From Clostridia bacterium (GTDB taxonomy: Bacteria > Bacillota_A > Clostridia > Christensenellales > Aristaeellaceae), in NCBI GenBank assembly GCA_017412025.1, contig JAFQOY010000144.1, positions 1 through 15,127 of the forward strand: DNA of 15,127 nucleotides, in the 5' to 3' direction. Position numbers and translations under genes: made by a program. Shown here piece after piece: positions 6,631 to 13,516 of this stretch. The notes beneath the pieces are model-generated. The model ran no database searches. It saw only the letters and a list, made by a program, of their open reading frames with translations, and was not told where the DNA came from. The first letter of the stretch is position 1, and every line of letters starts with the position of its first letter.

Positions 6631-7473
6631 ATGTTTAAGATTGTCAGAAAAGAGCGCCTGAACCCGACCGTTACCCGCATGGTCATCGAGGCGCCGTTTG
6701 TCGCCCGCAAGGCGGAGCCGGGCCAGTTTATCATCTTCCGCACGCATGAGGACAGCGAGCGCATTCCGCTGACGATCGCGGACTATGACCGCGAGGCCGG
6801 TACGGTGACGATCATCTATCAGATCGTCGGCGGCTCCACGATGGAGCTTGACGCGATGGAGGAAGGTCAGTCCATCTGCGATTTTGTCGGCCCGCTGGGC
6901 GTGGCGACGCATACGGAGGGCCTGAAGAAGGTCTGCGTGGTCGGCGGCGGCGTGGGCTGCGCGATTGCGTATCCCGTGACCAAGAAGCTGCATGATCTGG
7001 GCTGCGAGGTGCACGCTGTCGTCGGCTTCCGCAATGAGGATCTGGTGATCCTTGAGAAGGAATTTGAAGCGGCGAGCAGCCTTGTGGTGAAGATGAGCGA
7101 CGACGGCAGCTGGGGTGAAAAGGGCCTTGTAACGGCGGCGCTTGAAAAGCTGATCCAGGATGGAAACGAATATGACGAGGTGATCGCCATCGGTCCGCTG
7201 GTGATGATGAAGTTTGTCTGTGCCGTTACGAAGAAATACGGAGTGAAGACCGTCGTCTCCATGAACCCGATCATGATCGACGGCACGGGTATGTGCGGCG
7301 GCTGCCGCCTGACCGTGGGCGGAGAGACGAAGTTTGCCTGCGTGGACGGCCCGGACTTTGACGGCCATCTGGTCGACTTTGACGAGGCGATGAAGCGCGG
7401 CAGCATGTACCGCGAGTTTGAGCAGCATGCCCGCGGGGCGCACTGCAACCTGCTGAGCAAGGAGGTCAGGTGA
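6631..7473 (+). CDS. nfnA: NADH-dependent reduced ferredoxin:NADP+ oxidoreductase, small subunit NfnA
   Basis: A 280-residue cytoplasmic flavoprotein, the NAD(H)-binding subunit of the bifurcating NfnAB complex (homologous to sulfide dehydrogenase SudB). The FAD domain holds RIPLTIAD (44-51); the nucleotide domain holds VVGGGVGCAIAYP (103-115). Near the C-terminus the [2Fe-2S] site has D217, C222, C225 and C237; three Cys plus one Asp is the ligand set known for Nfn small subunits. The ATG at 6631 is chosen because AGGAGG (6618-6623) lies seven bases upstream; ATGs at 6601 and 6625 are worse placed. The stop codon is one base from the NfnB start, so the two are one operon. A sulfide dehydrogenase label would share the same features, but this layout in a fermentative clostridial context favours Nfn. 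Confidence 0.88.
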   Translation: MFKIVRKERLNPTVTRMVIEAPFVARKAEPGQFIIFRTHEDSERIPLTIADYDREAGTVTIIYQIVGGSTMELDAMEEGQSICDFVGPLGVATHTEGLKKVCVVGGGVGCAIAYPVTKKLHDLGCEVHAVVGFRNEDLVILEKEFEAASSLVVKMSDDGSWGEKGLVTAALEKLIQDGNEYDEVIAIGPLVMMKFVCAVTKKYGVKTVVSMNPIMIDGTGMCGGCRLTVGGETKFACVDGPDFDGHLVDFDEAMKRGSMYREFEQHARGAHCNLLSKEVR

Positions 7474-7474
7474 T

Positions 7475-8878
7475 ATGGCTGTGACGAGAAATATGGATTT
7501 GAAAAAATGTCCGATGCCGTCTCAGGAGCCGGACGTCCGCAACCGGAATTTTGAGGAAGTGGCCCTTGGCTATACGTATGAAATGGCCGTGAATGAAGCG
7601 AGGCGCTGCCTGAACTGCCCGAAGAAACCGTGCGTATCCGCCTGTCCGGTGCAGATCGATATTCCCGCGTTTATCGCCTGCGTGGCAGGCGAGGACATGG
7701 AGGGCGCTTACAGGGTGCTGTCTGCTTCCTCCGCGCTGCCGGCGGTATGCGGCCGCGTCTGCCCGCAGGAGAACCAGTGCGAGGGCAAGTGCGTGCGCGG
7801 CGTGAAGGGCGAGAGCGTGGCCATCGGCCGCCTGGAGCGCTTTGTGGCCGACTGGCACAGGGAGCACAGCGATGAGAAACCGGCAAAGCCGGAGCACAAC
7901 GGCCATAAGGTCGCTATCGTCGGCGCAGGTCCGTCCGGCCTGACGGCGGCAGGCGATCTGGCGAAGCTGGGCTATGGCGTCACGGTATTTGAGGCGCTGC
8001 ATCTGGCGGGCGGCGTGCTGGTGTACGGCATTCCGGAGTTCCGCCTGCCCAAGGCCATCGTCCGCAAGGAAATCGAGGGTCTGAAGGCGATGGGCGTTGA
8101 GATCCTGACGAACATGGTGATCGGCAAGGTGCTGACCGTAGACGAGCTGTTTGACATGGGCTATGAGGCGGTGTATATCGCCTCCGGCGCAGGCCTGCCG
8201 CGCTTTATGAATATCCCGGGCGAGAGCCTGAAGGGCGTATATTCCGCCAACGAATACCTCACGCGCATCAACCTGATGAAGGCCTATCTGTCGGAAAGCA
8301 AGACGCCGATTCAGAAGAGCCGCAGGGTGGCCGTCGTCGGCGGCGGCAATGTGGCGATGGACGCGGCGCGCAGCGCCAAGCGTCTGGGCGCGGACGAGGT
8401 GTACATCGTCTACCGCCGCGGCATGGCCGAACTTCCTGCCCGCAGGGAAGAGGTAGAGCATGCGGAGGAAGAGGGCATCATCTTCAAGACGCTGACCAAT
8501 CCGGTCGAGGTGCTCGGCGATGAGAACGGCTTTGTCTGCGGCATGAAGTGCGTTGAGATGGAGCTGGGCGAGCCGGACGCCAGCGGCCGCCGCCGTCCTG
8601 TCGTCAAGGAAGGCAGTGAATTCACGCTTGACGTGGACACGATGATCATGTCCATCGGCACCAGCCCCAACCCGCTGATCCGCTCCACGACGCCGGGCCT
8701 TGAGGTAAACCGCCACGGCTGTATCGTCACCAACGGCGACGATGGGCTGACCAGCCGCGAGGGCGTATACGCTGGCGGCGACGCCGTGACCGGCGCAGCG
8801 ACGGTCATTCTGGCGATGGGCGCGGGCAAGAGCGCGGCAAAGGCGATCGACGCCTACATCCGTGAAAAAAACGCGTAA
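7475..8878 (+). CDS. nfnB: NADH-dependent reduced ferredoxin:NADP+ oxidoreductase, large subunit NfnB
   Basis: A 467-residue cytoplasmic iron-sulfur flavoprotein of the GltD/NfnB family, carrying the bifurcating FAD and the NADP(H) site. The N-terminal cluster region has C45, C48, C53, C57 and C92, C96, C102, C106 for two [4Fe-4S] clusters. The FAD Rossmann motif VAIVGAGPSGL is at 146-156 and the NADP motif VVGGGNVAMDAAR at 287-299; the C-terminal FAD motif GVYAGGDAVTGAATV is near 430-445. Its length matches NfnB and GltD. AAGGAGG overlaps the end of nfnA, and the ATG follows nfnA by one base. There is no glutamate synthase large subunit nearby, which argues against GltD. Together with NfnA it would couple NADH and reduced ferredoxin to NADPH formation. 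Confidence 0.9.
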   Translation: MAVTRNMDLKKCPMPSQEPDVRNRNFEEVALGYTYEMAVNEARRCLNCPKKPCVSACPVQIDIPAFIACVAGEDMEGAYRVLSASSALPAVCGRVCPQENQCEGKCVRGVKGESVAIGRLERFVADWHREHSDEKPAKPEHNGHKVAIVGAGPSGLTAAGDLAKLGYGVTVFEALHLAGGVLVYGIPEFRLPKAIVRKEIEGLKAMGVEILTNMVIGKVLTVDELFDMGYEAVYIASGAGLPRFMNIPGESLKGVYSANEYLTRINLMKAYLSESKTPIQKSRRVAVVGGGNVAMDAARSAKRLGADEVYIVYRRGMAELPARREEVEHAEEEGIIFKTLTNPVEVLGDENGFVCGMKCVEMELGEPDASGRRRPVVKEGSEFTLDVDTMIMSIGTSPNPLIRSTTPGLEVNRHGCIVTNGDDGLTSREGVYAGGDAVTGAATVILAMGAGKSAAKAIDAYIREKNA

Positions 8879-8902
8879 GGTATGCATATATTCTGTCAAA
8901 AT

Positions 8903-8934
8903 GGAGGGCTGGCTGAATAAACCGGCCCTCCTTG
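8903..8934 (+). terminator. Weak terminator-like hairpin after nfnB
   Basis: GGAGGGCTGG (8903-8912) pairs with CCGGCCCTCC (8922-8931) with one wobble, closing a nine-base loop, but only TTGGG follows. The lack of a T run makes some read-through likely. Confidence 0.45.
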
Positions 8935-8984
8935 GGCGTTTATGGAGACAAACATTGATAATTCTATCATTTGTTTAAAAAGCG

Positions 8985-9013
8985 TAGACAGCATGTAAAA
9001 GATAAAGTATAAT
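8985..9013 (+). promoter_or_regulatory. Sigma-A promoter of the DRTGG-HATPase-hydrogenase-like operon
   Basis: TAGACA (8985-8990) and TATAAT (9008-9013) are 17 bases apart. A small inverted repeat TGATA-ATTC-TATCA (8956-8969) sits just upstream of the -35 and could be a regulator site. Confidence 0.65.
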
Positions 9014-9080
9014 AAGAATAACGCGATGAATTGTGCAGAATATACAGTGGATAATGAAAAGCCGGTTGGGAGGAAATGCA

Positions 9081-9443
9081 ATGACCGTAAAGGAGATAGC
9101 CGCCGTGCTCGACGCGCAGTGGCTCTGCTGCCAGGAGGAGGAAAACCGGGAGATCGATTCCGCCTTCGCCTCCGACATGATGAGCGACGTGCTTGCCTTT
9201 GTCAAAGAGGATACGCTTGTGCTGACGGGCCTTGTCAACAGCCAGTCGGTGCGGACCTGTGAGATGCTGGACGTGCCGTGCATCGTCTTTGTAAGGGGCA
9301 AGGATCCGCGGCCCGATGCGCTTGAGATGGCGCAGGAAATCGGCCTGCCGGCAATCAAGACAGCATATTCCATGTACGAAGCCTGCGGGCGGCTGTATGC
9401 CGCCGGGCTGAGGCCGGTGAATCTGGGGGATGCATATGAGTAA
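9081..9443 (+). CDS. DRTGG-domain protein (first copy)
   Basis: A 120-residue cytoplasmic protein. The stretch REIDSAFASDMMSDVLAF (23-40) and the alternating strands and helices after it match the DRTGG domain (PF07085), a small fold of unknown function found near CBS domains, in HPr kinase relatives and in phosphotransacetylases. There is no catalytic domain attached. The ATG at 9081 is supported by GGGAGG (9068-9073) seven bases upstream; the frame is open upstream to 9033 but without a ribosome binding site. It is the first gene of a five-gene operon and its end overlaps the HATPase gene by 8 bases. It may bind a nucleotide or act as a protein-interaction module; this is inference. Confidence 0.75.
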   Translation: MTVKEIAAVLDAQWLCCQEEENREIDSAFASDMMSDVLAFVKEDTLVLTGLVNSQSVRTCEMLDVPCIVFVRGKDPRPDALEMAQEIGLPAIKTAYSMYEACGRLYAAGLRPVNLGDAYE

Positions 9444-9849
9444 AGAGGTATTCACGGTTGTCGCCAACGATATGACTGCCGCGGGCGACGTGTCCGCGAG
9501 GATCAAGCGCCAGATGAAGCGCATCGGCGTGCCCAGCGCGATCATGCGCCGCGTGTCGGTGTGCACTTATGAGGCGGAGATCAACCTGGTGATTCACTCC
9601 ATGGGCGGCGGTATTGATTTTGAAATCACGGATGAAGAGATTGTCGTGCACGTCTGGGATAAGGGTCCCGGCATTCCGGATCTTGAAAAAGCGATGACGG
9701 AGGGCTACTCCACAGCGTCCAATGAAGTGCGCAACATGGGCTTTGGCGCGGGCATGGGCCTGCCCAATATGAAGCGCAATGCGGATCGGTTTGAGATTGC
9801 TTCGCAGGTGGGGAAGGGAACCGATATCGTGATGGCATTTGATATCTGA
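9436..9849 (+). CDS. Stand-alone HATPase (anti-sigma/RsbW-like serine kinase fold)
   Basis: A 137-residue GHKL-fold ATP-binding protein. The N box is YEAEINLVIHS (45-55), G1 is DKGPGI (75-80) and G2 is GFGAGMGL (102-109), ending with a VGKGTDIVMAF strand. There is no dimerisation/phosphoacceptor domain, so it is not a sensor histidine kinase; size and motifs resemble RsbW/SpoIIAB-type anti-sigma factors and serine kinases. No sigma factor or anti-anti-sigma (STAS) gene is in the window. It overlaps the preceding DRTGG gene, and the start at 9436 is preferred over 9430 because GGGGGA is then properly spaced. Position between DRTGG and the hydrogenase-like protein suggests it transmits a signal from that Fe-S protein; this is inferred from context. 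Confidence 0.8.
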   Translation: MSKEVFTVVANDMTAAGDVSARIKRQMKRIGVPSAIMRRVSVCTYEAEINLVIHSMGGGIDFEITDEEIVVHVWDKGPGIPDLEKAMTEGYSTASNEVRNMGFGAGMGLPNMKRNADRFEIASQVGKGTDIVMAFDI

Positions 9850-9891
9850 GATCATCGTCATCGGAGCTGACAAAAGGGAGGTCGGCAGGAA

Positions 9892-11253
9892 TTGTCTGAA
9901 ACATATTACCATTCTGTACGGCTTGACAGAGACAAGTGCAAGGGCTGCACGACATGCCTGAAGCGATGTCCGACGGAGGCCATCCGTATCCGCCACAATA
10001 CGGCCAGCATCATTCATGAGCGATGCATCGACTGCGGTGAATGCATCAAGGTCTGTGCGCATCACGCGAAGATCGCCGTGACGGATCCGCTTGAGTCGAT
10101 CCGGGCGTTCAAATATGCGATTGCGCTGCCTGCGCCGACGCTGTATGCGCAGTTTCAGGGCGTGCATGTGCCGGAGCCGATCATTGCATCGCTGTTCAGG
10201 CTGGGCTTTGCCGATGTGTTTGAGGTGGCGCGCGCGGCGGAGGTTGTCTCGTATGCGATTTCCAAGGCGCTGCGCGAGGAGAACAAGCCGCGTCCGGTGA
10301 TCTCCTCCGCCTGTCCGGCGGTGCTGAGGCTGATTCAGGTGCATTTTCCTGCGCTGCTGGATAACGTGATTGACTTCATGTCGCCTATGGAGGCGGCTGC
10401 CAGAATGGCGAAGGAAGAATTTGCAAAGAAGCACGGCGTTTCGATGGAGGAGATCGGCGCGTTCTTCATTTCGCCCTGCGCGGCGAAGATGACGGCGGTC
10501 AAGTCGCCCATCGGCCAGGAAAAATCCTATGTGGACGGCGTGATTTCCATCAGGGACGTCTATCCGCAGATGCTTTCCTATGTGAAGAAGGGCTTTGAAC
10601 CCTTTGAGATCGAGCGTGCCAGTACGGTCGGCATCAAATGGGCGGTTCCCGGCGGCGAGGCGGAGGCGCTGGGCATCAAGAGCTCGCTGTGCGTGGACGG
10701 CATTGAAAACGTCAAGTGCGTTTTGGAGCAGATTGAAAACGCGCGCATCCGCAATCTGGTGTACTTTGAAGGATTGGCCTGTGTCAACGGCTGCCTCGGC
10801 GGCCCGCTGACGGTGGAAAACAGCTTTGTCGCCAAGAACCGACTGCGCAGCGTGATGAACCGCACGCCGCAGAAGACCGTGCAGCGCTCGGACGTCTTTG
10901 AAAACGCGACGAAGACGCTGCGCATGACGCAGGAGATCGAGCCCAACCACTCGATGGAGCTGGAAGGGACGATGAAGCAGCGCATCGCCATGGCCAACCG
11001 GATTGACGAGCTGGAAAAGAGCCTGCCCGGATACGACTGCGGCTCCTGCGGCTCGCCGACATGCCGCGCGCTGGCGTGGGATATCGCGCACGGCTATGCC
11101 AACGAGCTGAACTGTATTTTCAAGCTGAATGATAAAATCAGCTCATTGGCGTCGGAGATGGTCGCGCTGGGTGCGTCCACGCGCTTCAATACCCTGCAGG
11201 ACAGCGCAAGGCTGGCGGAGATGAGCGAAGAACTGAGCAAGGATGACGACTGA
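9892..11253 (+). CDS. [FeFe]-hydrogenase-like Fe-S protein, probable sensory (HydS-type) rather than catalytic
   Basis: A 453-residue protein. An N-terminal 2x[4Fe-4S] ferredoxin domain has C16, C19, C22, C26 and C45, C48, C51, C55. The hydrogenase large-subunit C-terminal domain spans about 75-365. Its three H-cluster loops are SSACP (C141), SPCAAK (C196) and EGLACVNGC (C297, C301), so all four cluster-ligand cysteines are kept. However, the proton-transfer Cys of the canonical TSCCP is A140, and the Glu of MPCxxKxxE is A202. A C-terminal Fes-type [4Fe-4S] motif follows (C383, C386, C391, C408), then a short tail; no PAS domain. The start is TTG at 9892 with AGGGAGG about ten bases upstream. 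These substitutions match putative sensory hydrogenases. The neighbours support a signalling role. Confidence 0.85.
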   Translation: MSETYYHSVRLDRDKCKGCTTCLKRCPTEAIRIRHNTASIIHERCIDCGECIKVCAHHAKIAVTDPLESIRAFKYAIALPAPTLYAQFQGVHVPEPIIASLFRLGFADVFEVARAAEVVSYAISKALREENKPRPVISSACPAVLRLIQVHFPALLDNVIDFMSPMEAAARMAKEEFAKKHGVSMEEIGAFFISPCAAKMTAVKSPIGQEKSYVDGVISIRDVYPQMLSYVKKGFEPFEIERASTVGIKWAVPGGEAEALGIKSSLCVDGIENVKCVLEQIENARIRNLVYFEGLACVNGCLGGPLTVENSFVAKNRLRSVMNRTPQKTVQRSDVFENATKTLRMTQEIEPNHSMELEGTMKQRIAMANRIDELEKSLPGYDCGSCGSPTCRALAWDIAHGYANELNCIFKLNDKISSLASEMVALGASTRFNTLQDSARLAEMSEELSKDDD

Positions 11254-11277
11254 TTCTCAGCACAGGAGGAGATACCC

Positions 11278-11625
11278 ATGAAGATTTCGGAATTTGAGCG
11301 CCTGGCGGGCGTAAAATGCCTCACGGGCGAATATGAGGACAGGGAGATCAAAAGCGGCTATACCTGCGACCTGCTCAGCCATGTGATGGGCAAGGGGCAG
11401 GCGGATATGGCGTGGATTACGGTGCAGACGCATATGAATGTCATCGCCGTGGCGTCGCTGCTGGATTTTGCCTGCGTGATCATTCCGGAGAACCTGCCGG
11501 TGGAAGCGCCGATCATCGAAAAGGCGAAGGATGAAGACATCATCATTCTTTCCTCGGACAAGACGGCGTATGAGCTGGTAACCCTTCTCGCAGAAAGCGG
11601 CGTTGCCCCGGCTAAAAAGGGCTGA
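11278..11625 (+). CDS. DRTGG-domain protein (second copy)
   Basis: A 115-residue cytoplasmic protein of the same fold as the first gene of this operon. The stretch DREIKSGYTCDLLSHVMG (20-37) is the conserved part, and residues 78-105 form the usual KAKDEDIIILSS...AYELVTLL ending. AGGAGGAG precedes the ATG by about six bases, and the gene starts 24 bases after the hydrogenase-like gene. It is clearly diverged from the first copy, so a recent duplication is unlikely; the two may form a heterodimer. Function unknown; a nucleotide-binding or adaptor role is inferred. Confidence 0.8.
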   Translation: MKISEFERLAGVKCLTGEYEDREIKSGYTCDLLSHVMGKGQADMAWITVQTHMNVIAVASLLDFACVIIPENLPVEAPIIEKAKDEDIIILSSDKTAYELVTLLAESGVAPAKKG

Positions 11626-11633
11626 TCGCCGCG

Positions 11634-12341
11634 ATGAAAAAGCTCTTTTGCGATCTGCACATTCATTCCTGCCTGTCTCCCTGCGGGGACAGCCTGATGA
11701 CGCCCAACAACATCGTGGGCATGGCGTTCATCAAGCAGCTGGATGTGATCGCCGTCTGCGATCACAATTCGGCGCTGAATCTGCCGGCCGTCAAGGAAGC
11801 GGCGGATATGATGAACGTGCTGCTGCTGCCCGGAATGGAGCTGACAACGAGAGAAGAGGCGCACATGCTGTGCTACTTCCGGGATGTGGAAACATGCCTT
11901 GCCTTTTCCCGTGAGATCCGCAGCCATCTGCCGCCGGTGCCGAATAATGAAAAGTTCTTCGGCAGGCAGCAGATCATGAACGCGCAGGACGAGGAGACCG
12001 GCGTGGAGGAGCGGCTGCTCATCAGCGCGCTTGATCTGAGCTTTGAGCAGTGTGAGCGCCTGATTCACGAGGCGGGCGGGCTGTGCGTGCCCGCGCATAT
12101 CAACCGGGGATCCAGCGGCGTACTGGGGGCGCTCGGGTTTCTGCCCCCGGACGTCCGCTATGATGCGCTGGAGATTTCAAGGTCGGCGCCGTGGCCGGAC
12201 GTGGATACAGCCGGATACAGGATTCTTCATTCCTCGGATGCGCATTATCTTGAACATATTCTGGAACCTGAATTCTTCCTTGAAACGTCTGAACGGTCAG
12301 TTAATGCAGTCTTTGAGTCGATTCGAGGGAAAATGCGCTAG
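11634..12341 (+). CDS. PHP-domain metal-dependent phosphoesterase
   Basis: A 235-residue cytoplasmic hydrolase of the PHP superfamily (histidinol-phosphatase, DNA polymerase III PHP and TrpH/YciV relatives). Metal-binding motifs are in order: DLHIHS (H9, H11), CDHN (D43, H44), PGMEL (E69), EEAH (H77), PAHI (H155) and SSDAH (D202, H204), so the trinuclear centre appears complete. It starts eight bases after the second DRTGG gene with only a weak ribosome binding site, suggesting coupled translation. The substrate cannot be told; a phosphorylated or nucleotide signal made by the neighbouring kinase-fold ATPase is a possible idea only. It is the last gene of the operon. Confidence 0.87.
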   Translation: MKKLFCDLHIHSCLSPCGDSLMTPNNIVGMAFIKQLDVIAVCDHNSALNLPAVKEAADMMNVLLLPGMELTTREEAHMLCYFRDVETCLAFSREIRSHLPPVPNNEKFFGRQQIMNAQDEETGVEERLLISALDLSFEQCERLIHEAGGLCVPAHINRGSSGVLGALGFLPPDVRYDALEISRSAPWPDVDTAGYRILHSSDAHYLEHILEPEFFLETSERSVNAVFESIRGKMR

Positions 12342-12353
12342 AAATTGTATTAT

Positions 12354-12385
12354 ATTGTTGAACAATGCGCCTAATTTTACGCATT
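12354..12385. promoter_or_regulatory. Inverted repeats in the PHP-nuoE intergenic region
   Basis: A perfect palindrome ATTGTT-G-AACAAT (12354-12366) overlaps a second inverted repeat AATGCG...CGCATT (12364-12369 and 12380-12385). There is no T tract, so these are better seen as possible operator sites upstream of the next promoter than as a terminator. Confidence 0.4.
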
Positions 12386-12405
12386 AGTGTGGGCTAACGT
12401 GGGAT

Positions 12406-12434
12406 TTGTGTGCTATAATGGATTGCCTTATAAT
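12406..12434 (+). promoter_or_regulatory. Promoter region of the nuoE-nuoF (hydC-hydB) operon, two -10 candidates
   Basis: TATAAT at 12414-12419 is preceded by TGC, an extended -10. A second TATAAT at 12429-12434 has TTGTGT (12406-12411) exactly 17 bases upstream. Either or both may be used; the start codon is at 12482. Confidence 0.6.
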
Positions 12435-12481
12435 CGATAAGTTTATATCAAACATAGACTACCAAGGGGGTTGTGTACGAC

Positions 12482-12952
12482 ATGTCTCTGGAAAACGAAA
12501 AGTTTGTTGCTCTGCAGCAGGTGATTGACGAGCTCAGGAATGAGCCGGGCTGCCTGATGCCGATCATGCAGCGTGCGCAGGACATCTTCGGTTATCTGCC
12601 GGAAGAAGTTCAGAACTATATCGCCAAGGAACTCGATATTCCGGTCAGCGATATCTACGGCGTGGCTACCTTCTATGCCCAGTTCAATCTGGAGCCGAAG
12701 GGCCAGTACATCATCAGCGTGTGCATGGGCACTGCCTGCTATGTCAAGGGCAGCCAGCAGGTGCTTGACAAGCTGGAGGAAGTCCTCGGCGTGCCGGCGG
12801 GCAGAACCACGAAGGACGGCGTGTTCACCCTGAATGCGACCCGCTGCCTTGGCGCCTGCGGCCTTGCGCCGGTTATCATGGTCAATGACGACGTCTACGG
12901 CCGTCTGACTCCGGACCAGATTCCGGGCATCATCGCGAAGTATCGCGCCTGA
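12482..12952 (+). CDS. hydC: NuoE/HydC-like [2Fe-2S] subunit of an NADH-linked hydrogenase
   Basis: A 156-residue thioredoxin-fold iron-sulfur protein of the 24 kDa NADH dehydrogenase family. The four [2Fe-2S] ligands are C81, C86, C122 and C126 in CMGTACYVKG and CLGACGLAP. An N-terminal helical part with ARDI-like RAQDIFGYLP and YGVATFYAQF is typical. The ATG at 12482 is chosen with AAGGGGG (12464-12470) upstream; a GTG at 12473 is too close to that site. It passes electrons between the NADH/FMN subunit (NuoF/HydB, three genes on) and the rest of the complex. In Clostridia this arrangement belongs to trimeric bifurcating [FeFe] hydrogenases; HydA is not in the window, so NAD-linked formate dehydrogenase remains possible. 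Confidence 0.88.
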   Translation: MSLENEKFVALQQVIDELRNEPGCLMPIMQRAQDIFGYLPEEVQNYIAKELDIPVSDIYGVATFYAQFNLEPKGQYIISVCMGTACYVKGSQQVLDKLEEVLGVPAGRTTKDGVFTLNATRCLGACGLAPVIMVNDDVYGRLTPDQIPGIIAKYRA

Positions 12953-12958
12953 TCAGCC

Positions 12959-13516
12959 ATGATGCGTGAACTTGCGGACAATATCCTTGATATTGCCCAG
13001 AATTCGATTTCTGCCGGAGCGTCTCTGGTGGAGATCGATATTACGGTGAGCCACGAGCGGGATGAGATCGTCTTTACATTCATTGACGACGGATGCGGAA
13101 TGAGCGAGGAGATGGTGAAAACCGTCGCCGAGCCGTTTACGACCACCCGCAAAACGCGCAAGGTTGGTCTGGGTCTGCCGCTGCTCAAGCAGACGGCGCT
13201 GATGACCGGCGGTGACTTTTCCATCGAATCACAGCCTGGAAAGGGAACGACGGTCCGCGTCAGCTTCGGCCTTGCCAATATTGACCGTCCGCCGATGGGC
13301 GACGTTGCCGGCGCATTTTTCACGCTCGTGTTCATGAATCCGCAGATCGATTTCCTTTTCATCTATGATTACGACGGTGCGGCGTTTACGTTCGACACCC
13401 GGATCATCAGGGAAACCGTCGCACCGATTCCGCTCAATCACCCGGAAATATCCGCATGGATCAAAGACTGCTTAAGCCAGGAAATTACTCAATTGCATGG
13501 AGGGTTGTTTTCATGA
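12959..13516 (+). CDS. Stand-alone HATPase with an extra C-terminal domain
   Basis: A 185-residue protein. Residues 1-105 form a GHKL ATPase: N box LDIAQNSISAGA (10-21), G1 DDGCGM (43-48), EPFTTTR (58-64), G2 VGLGLPLLK (69-77), and a PGKGTTVRVSF strand. Residues 106-185 form a separate mixed alpha/beta region that I do not recognise. No phosphoacceptor His domain or membrane segment is present, so it is a kinase-fold protein without the usual sensor parts. It begins 6 bases after nuoE with no clear ribosome binding site, implying coupling, and overlaps the next gene by ATGA. Genes like this often sit inside clostridial hyd operons. A regulatory role is inferred; substrate unknown. Confidence 0.78.
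   Translation: MMRELADNILDIAQNSISAGASLVEIDITVSHERDEIVFTFIDDGCGMSEEMVKTVAEPFTTTRKTRKVGLGLPLLKQTALMTGGDFSIESQPGKGTTVRVSFGLANIDRPPMGDVAGAFFTLVFMNPQIDFLFIYDYDGAAFTFDTRIIRETVAPIPLNHPEISAWIKDCLSQEITQLHGGLFS

Noticed and set aside
7475..8878. Glutamate synthase small subunit GltD
   Set aside because: Same family, but it is fused in an operon with an NfnA-type subunit and no GltB is present.
7466..8899. Long - strand frame opposite nfnB
   Set aside because: Antisense shadow; nfnB has complete cofactor motifs on the + strand.
9355..11091. Long - strand frame opposite the HATPase and hydrogenase-like genes
   Set aside because: Spans two well-supported + strand genes and shows typical antisense composition.
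9892..11253. Catalytic [FeFe] hydrogenase HydA
   Set aside because: Loop motifs deviate and the proton-transfer Cys is Ala; the protein is followed by regulatory-type genes rather than hydrogenase subunits.
12354..12385. Terminator of the PHP operon
   Set aside because: The stems are short and lack a following T tract.
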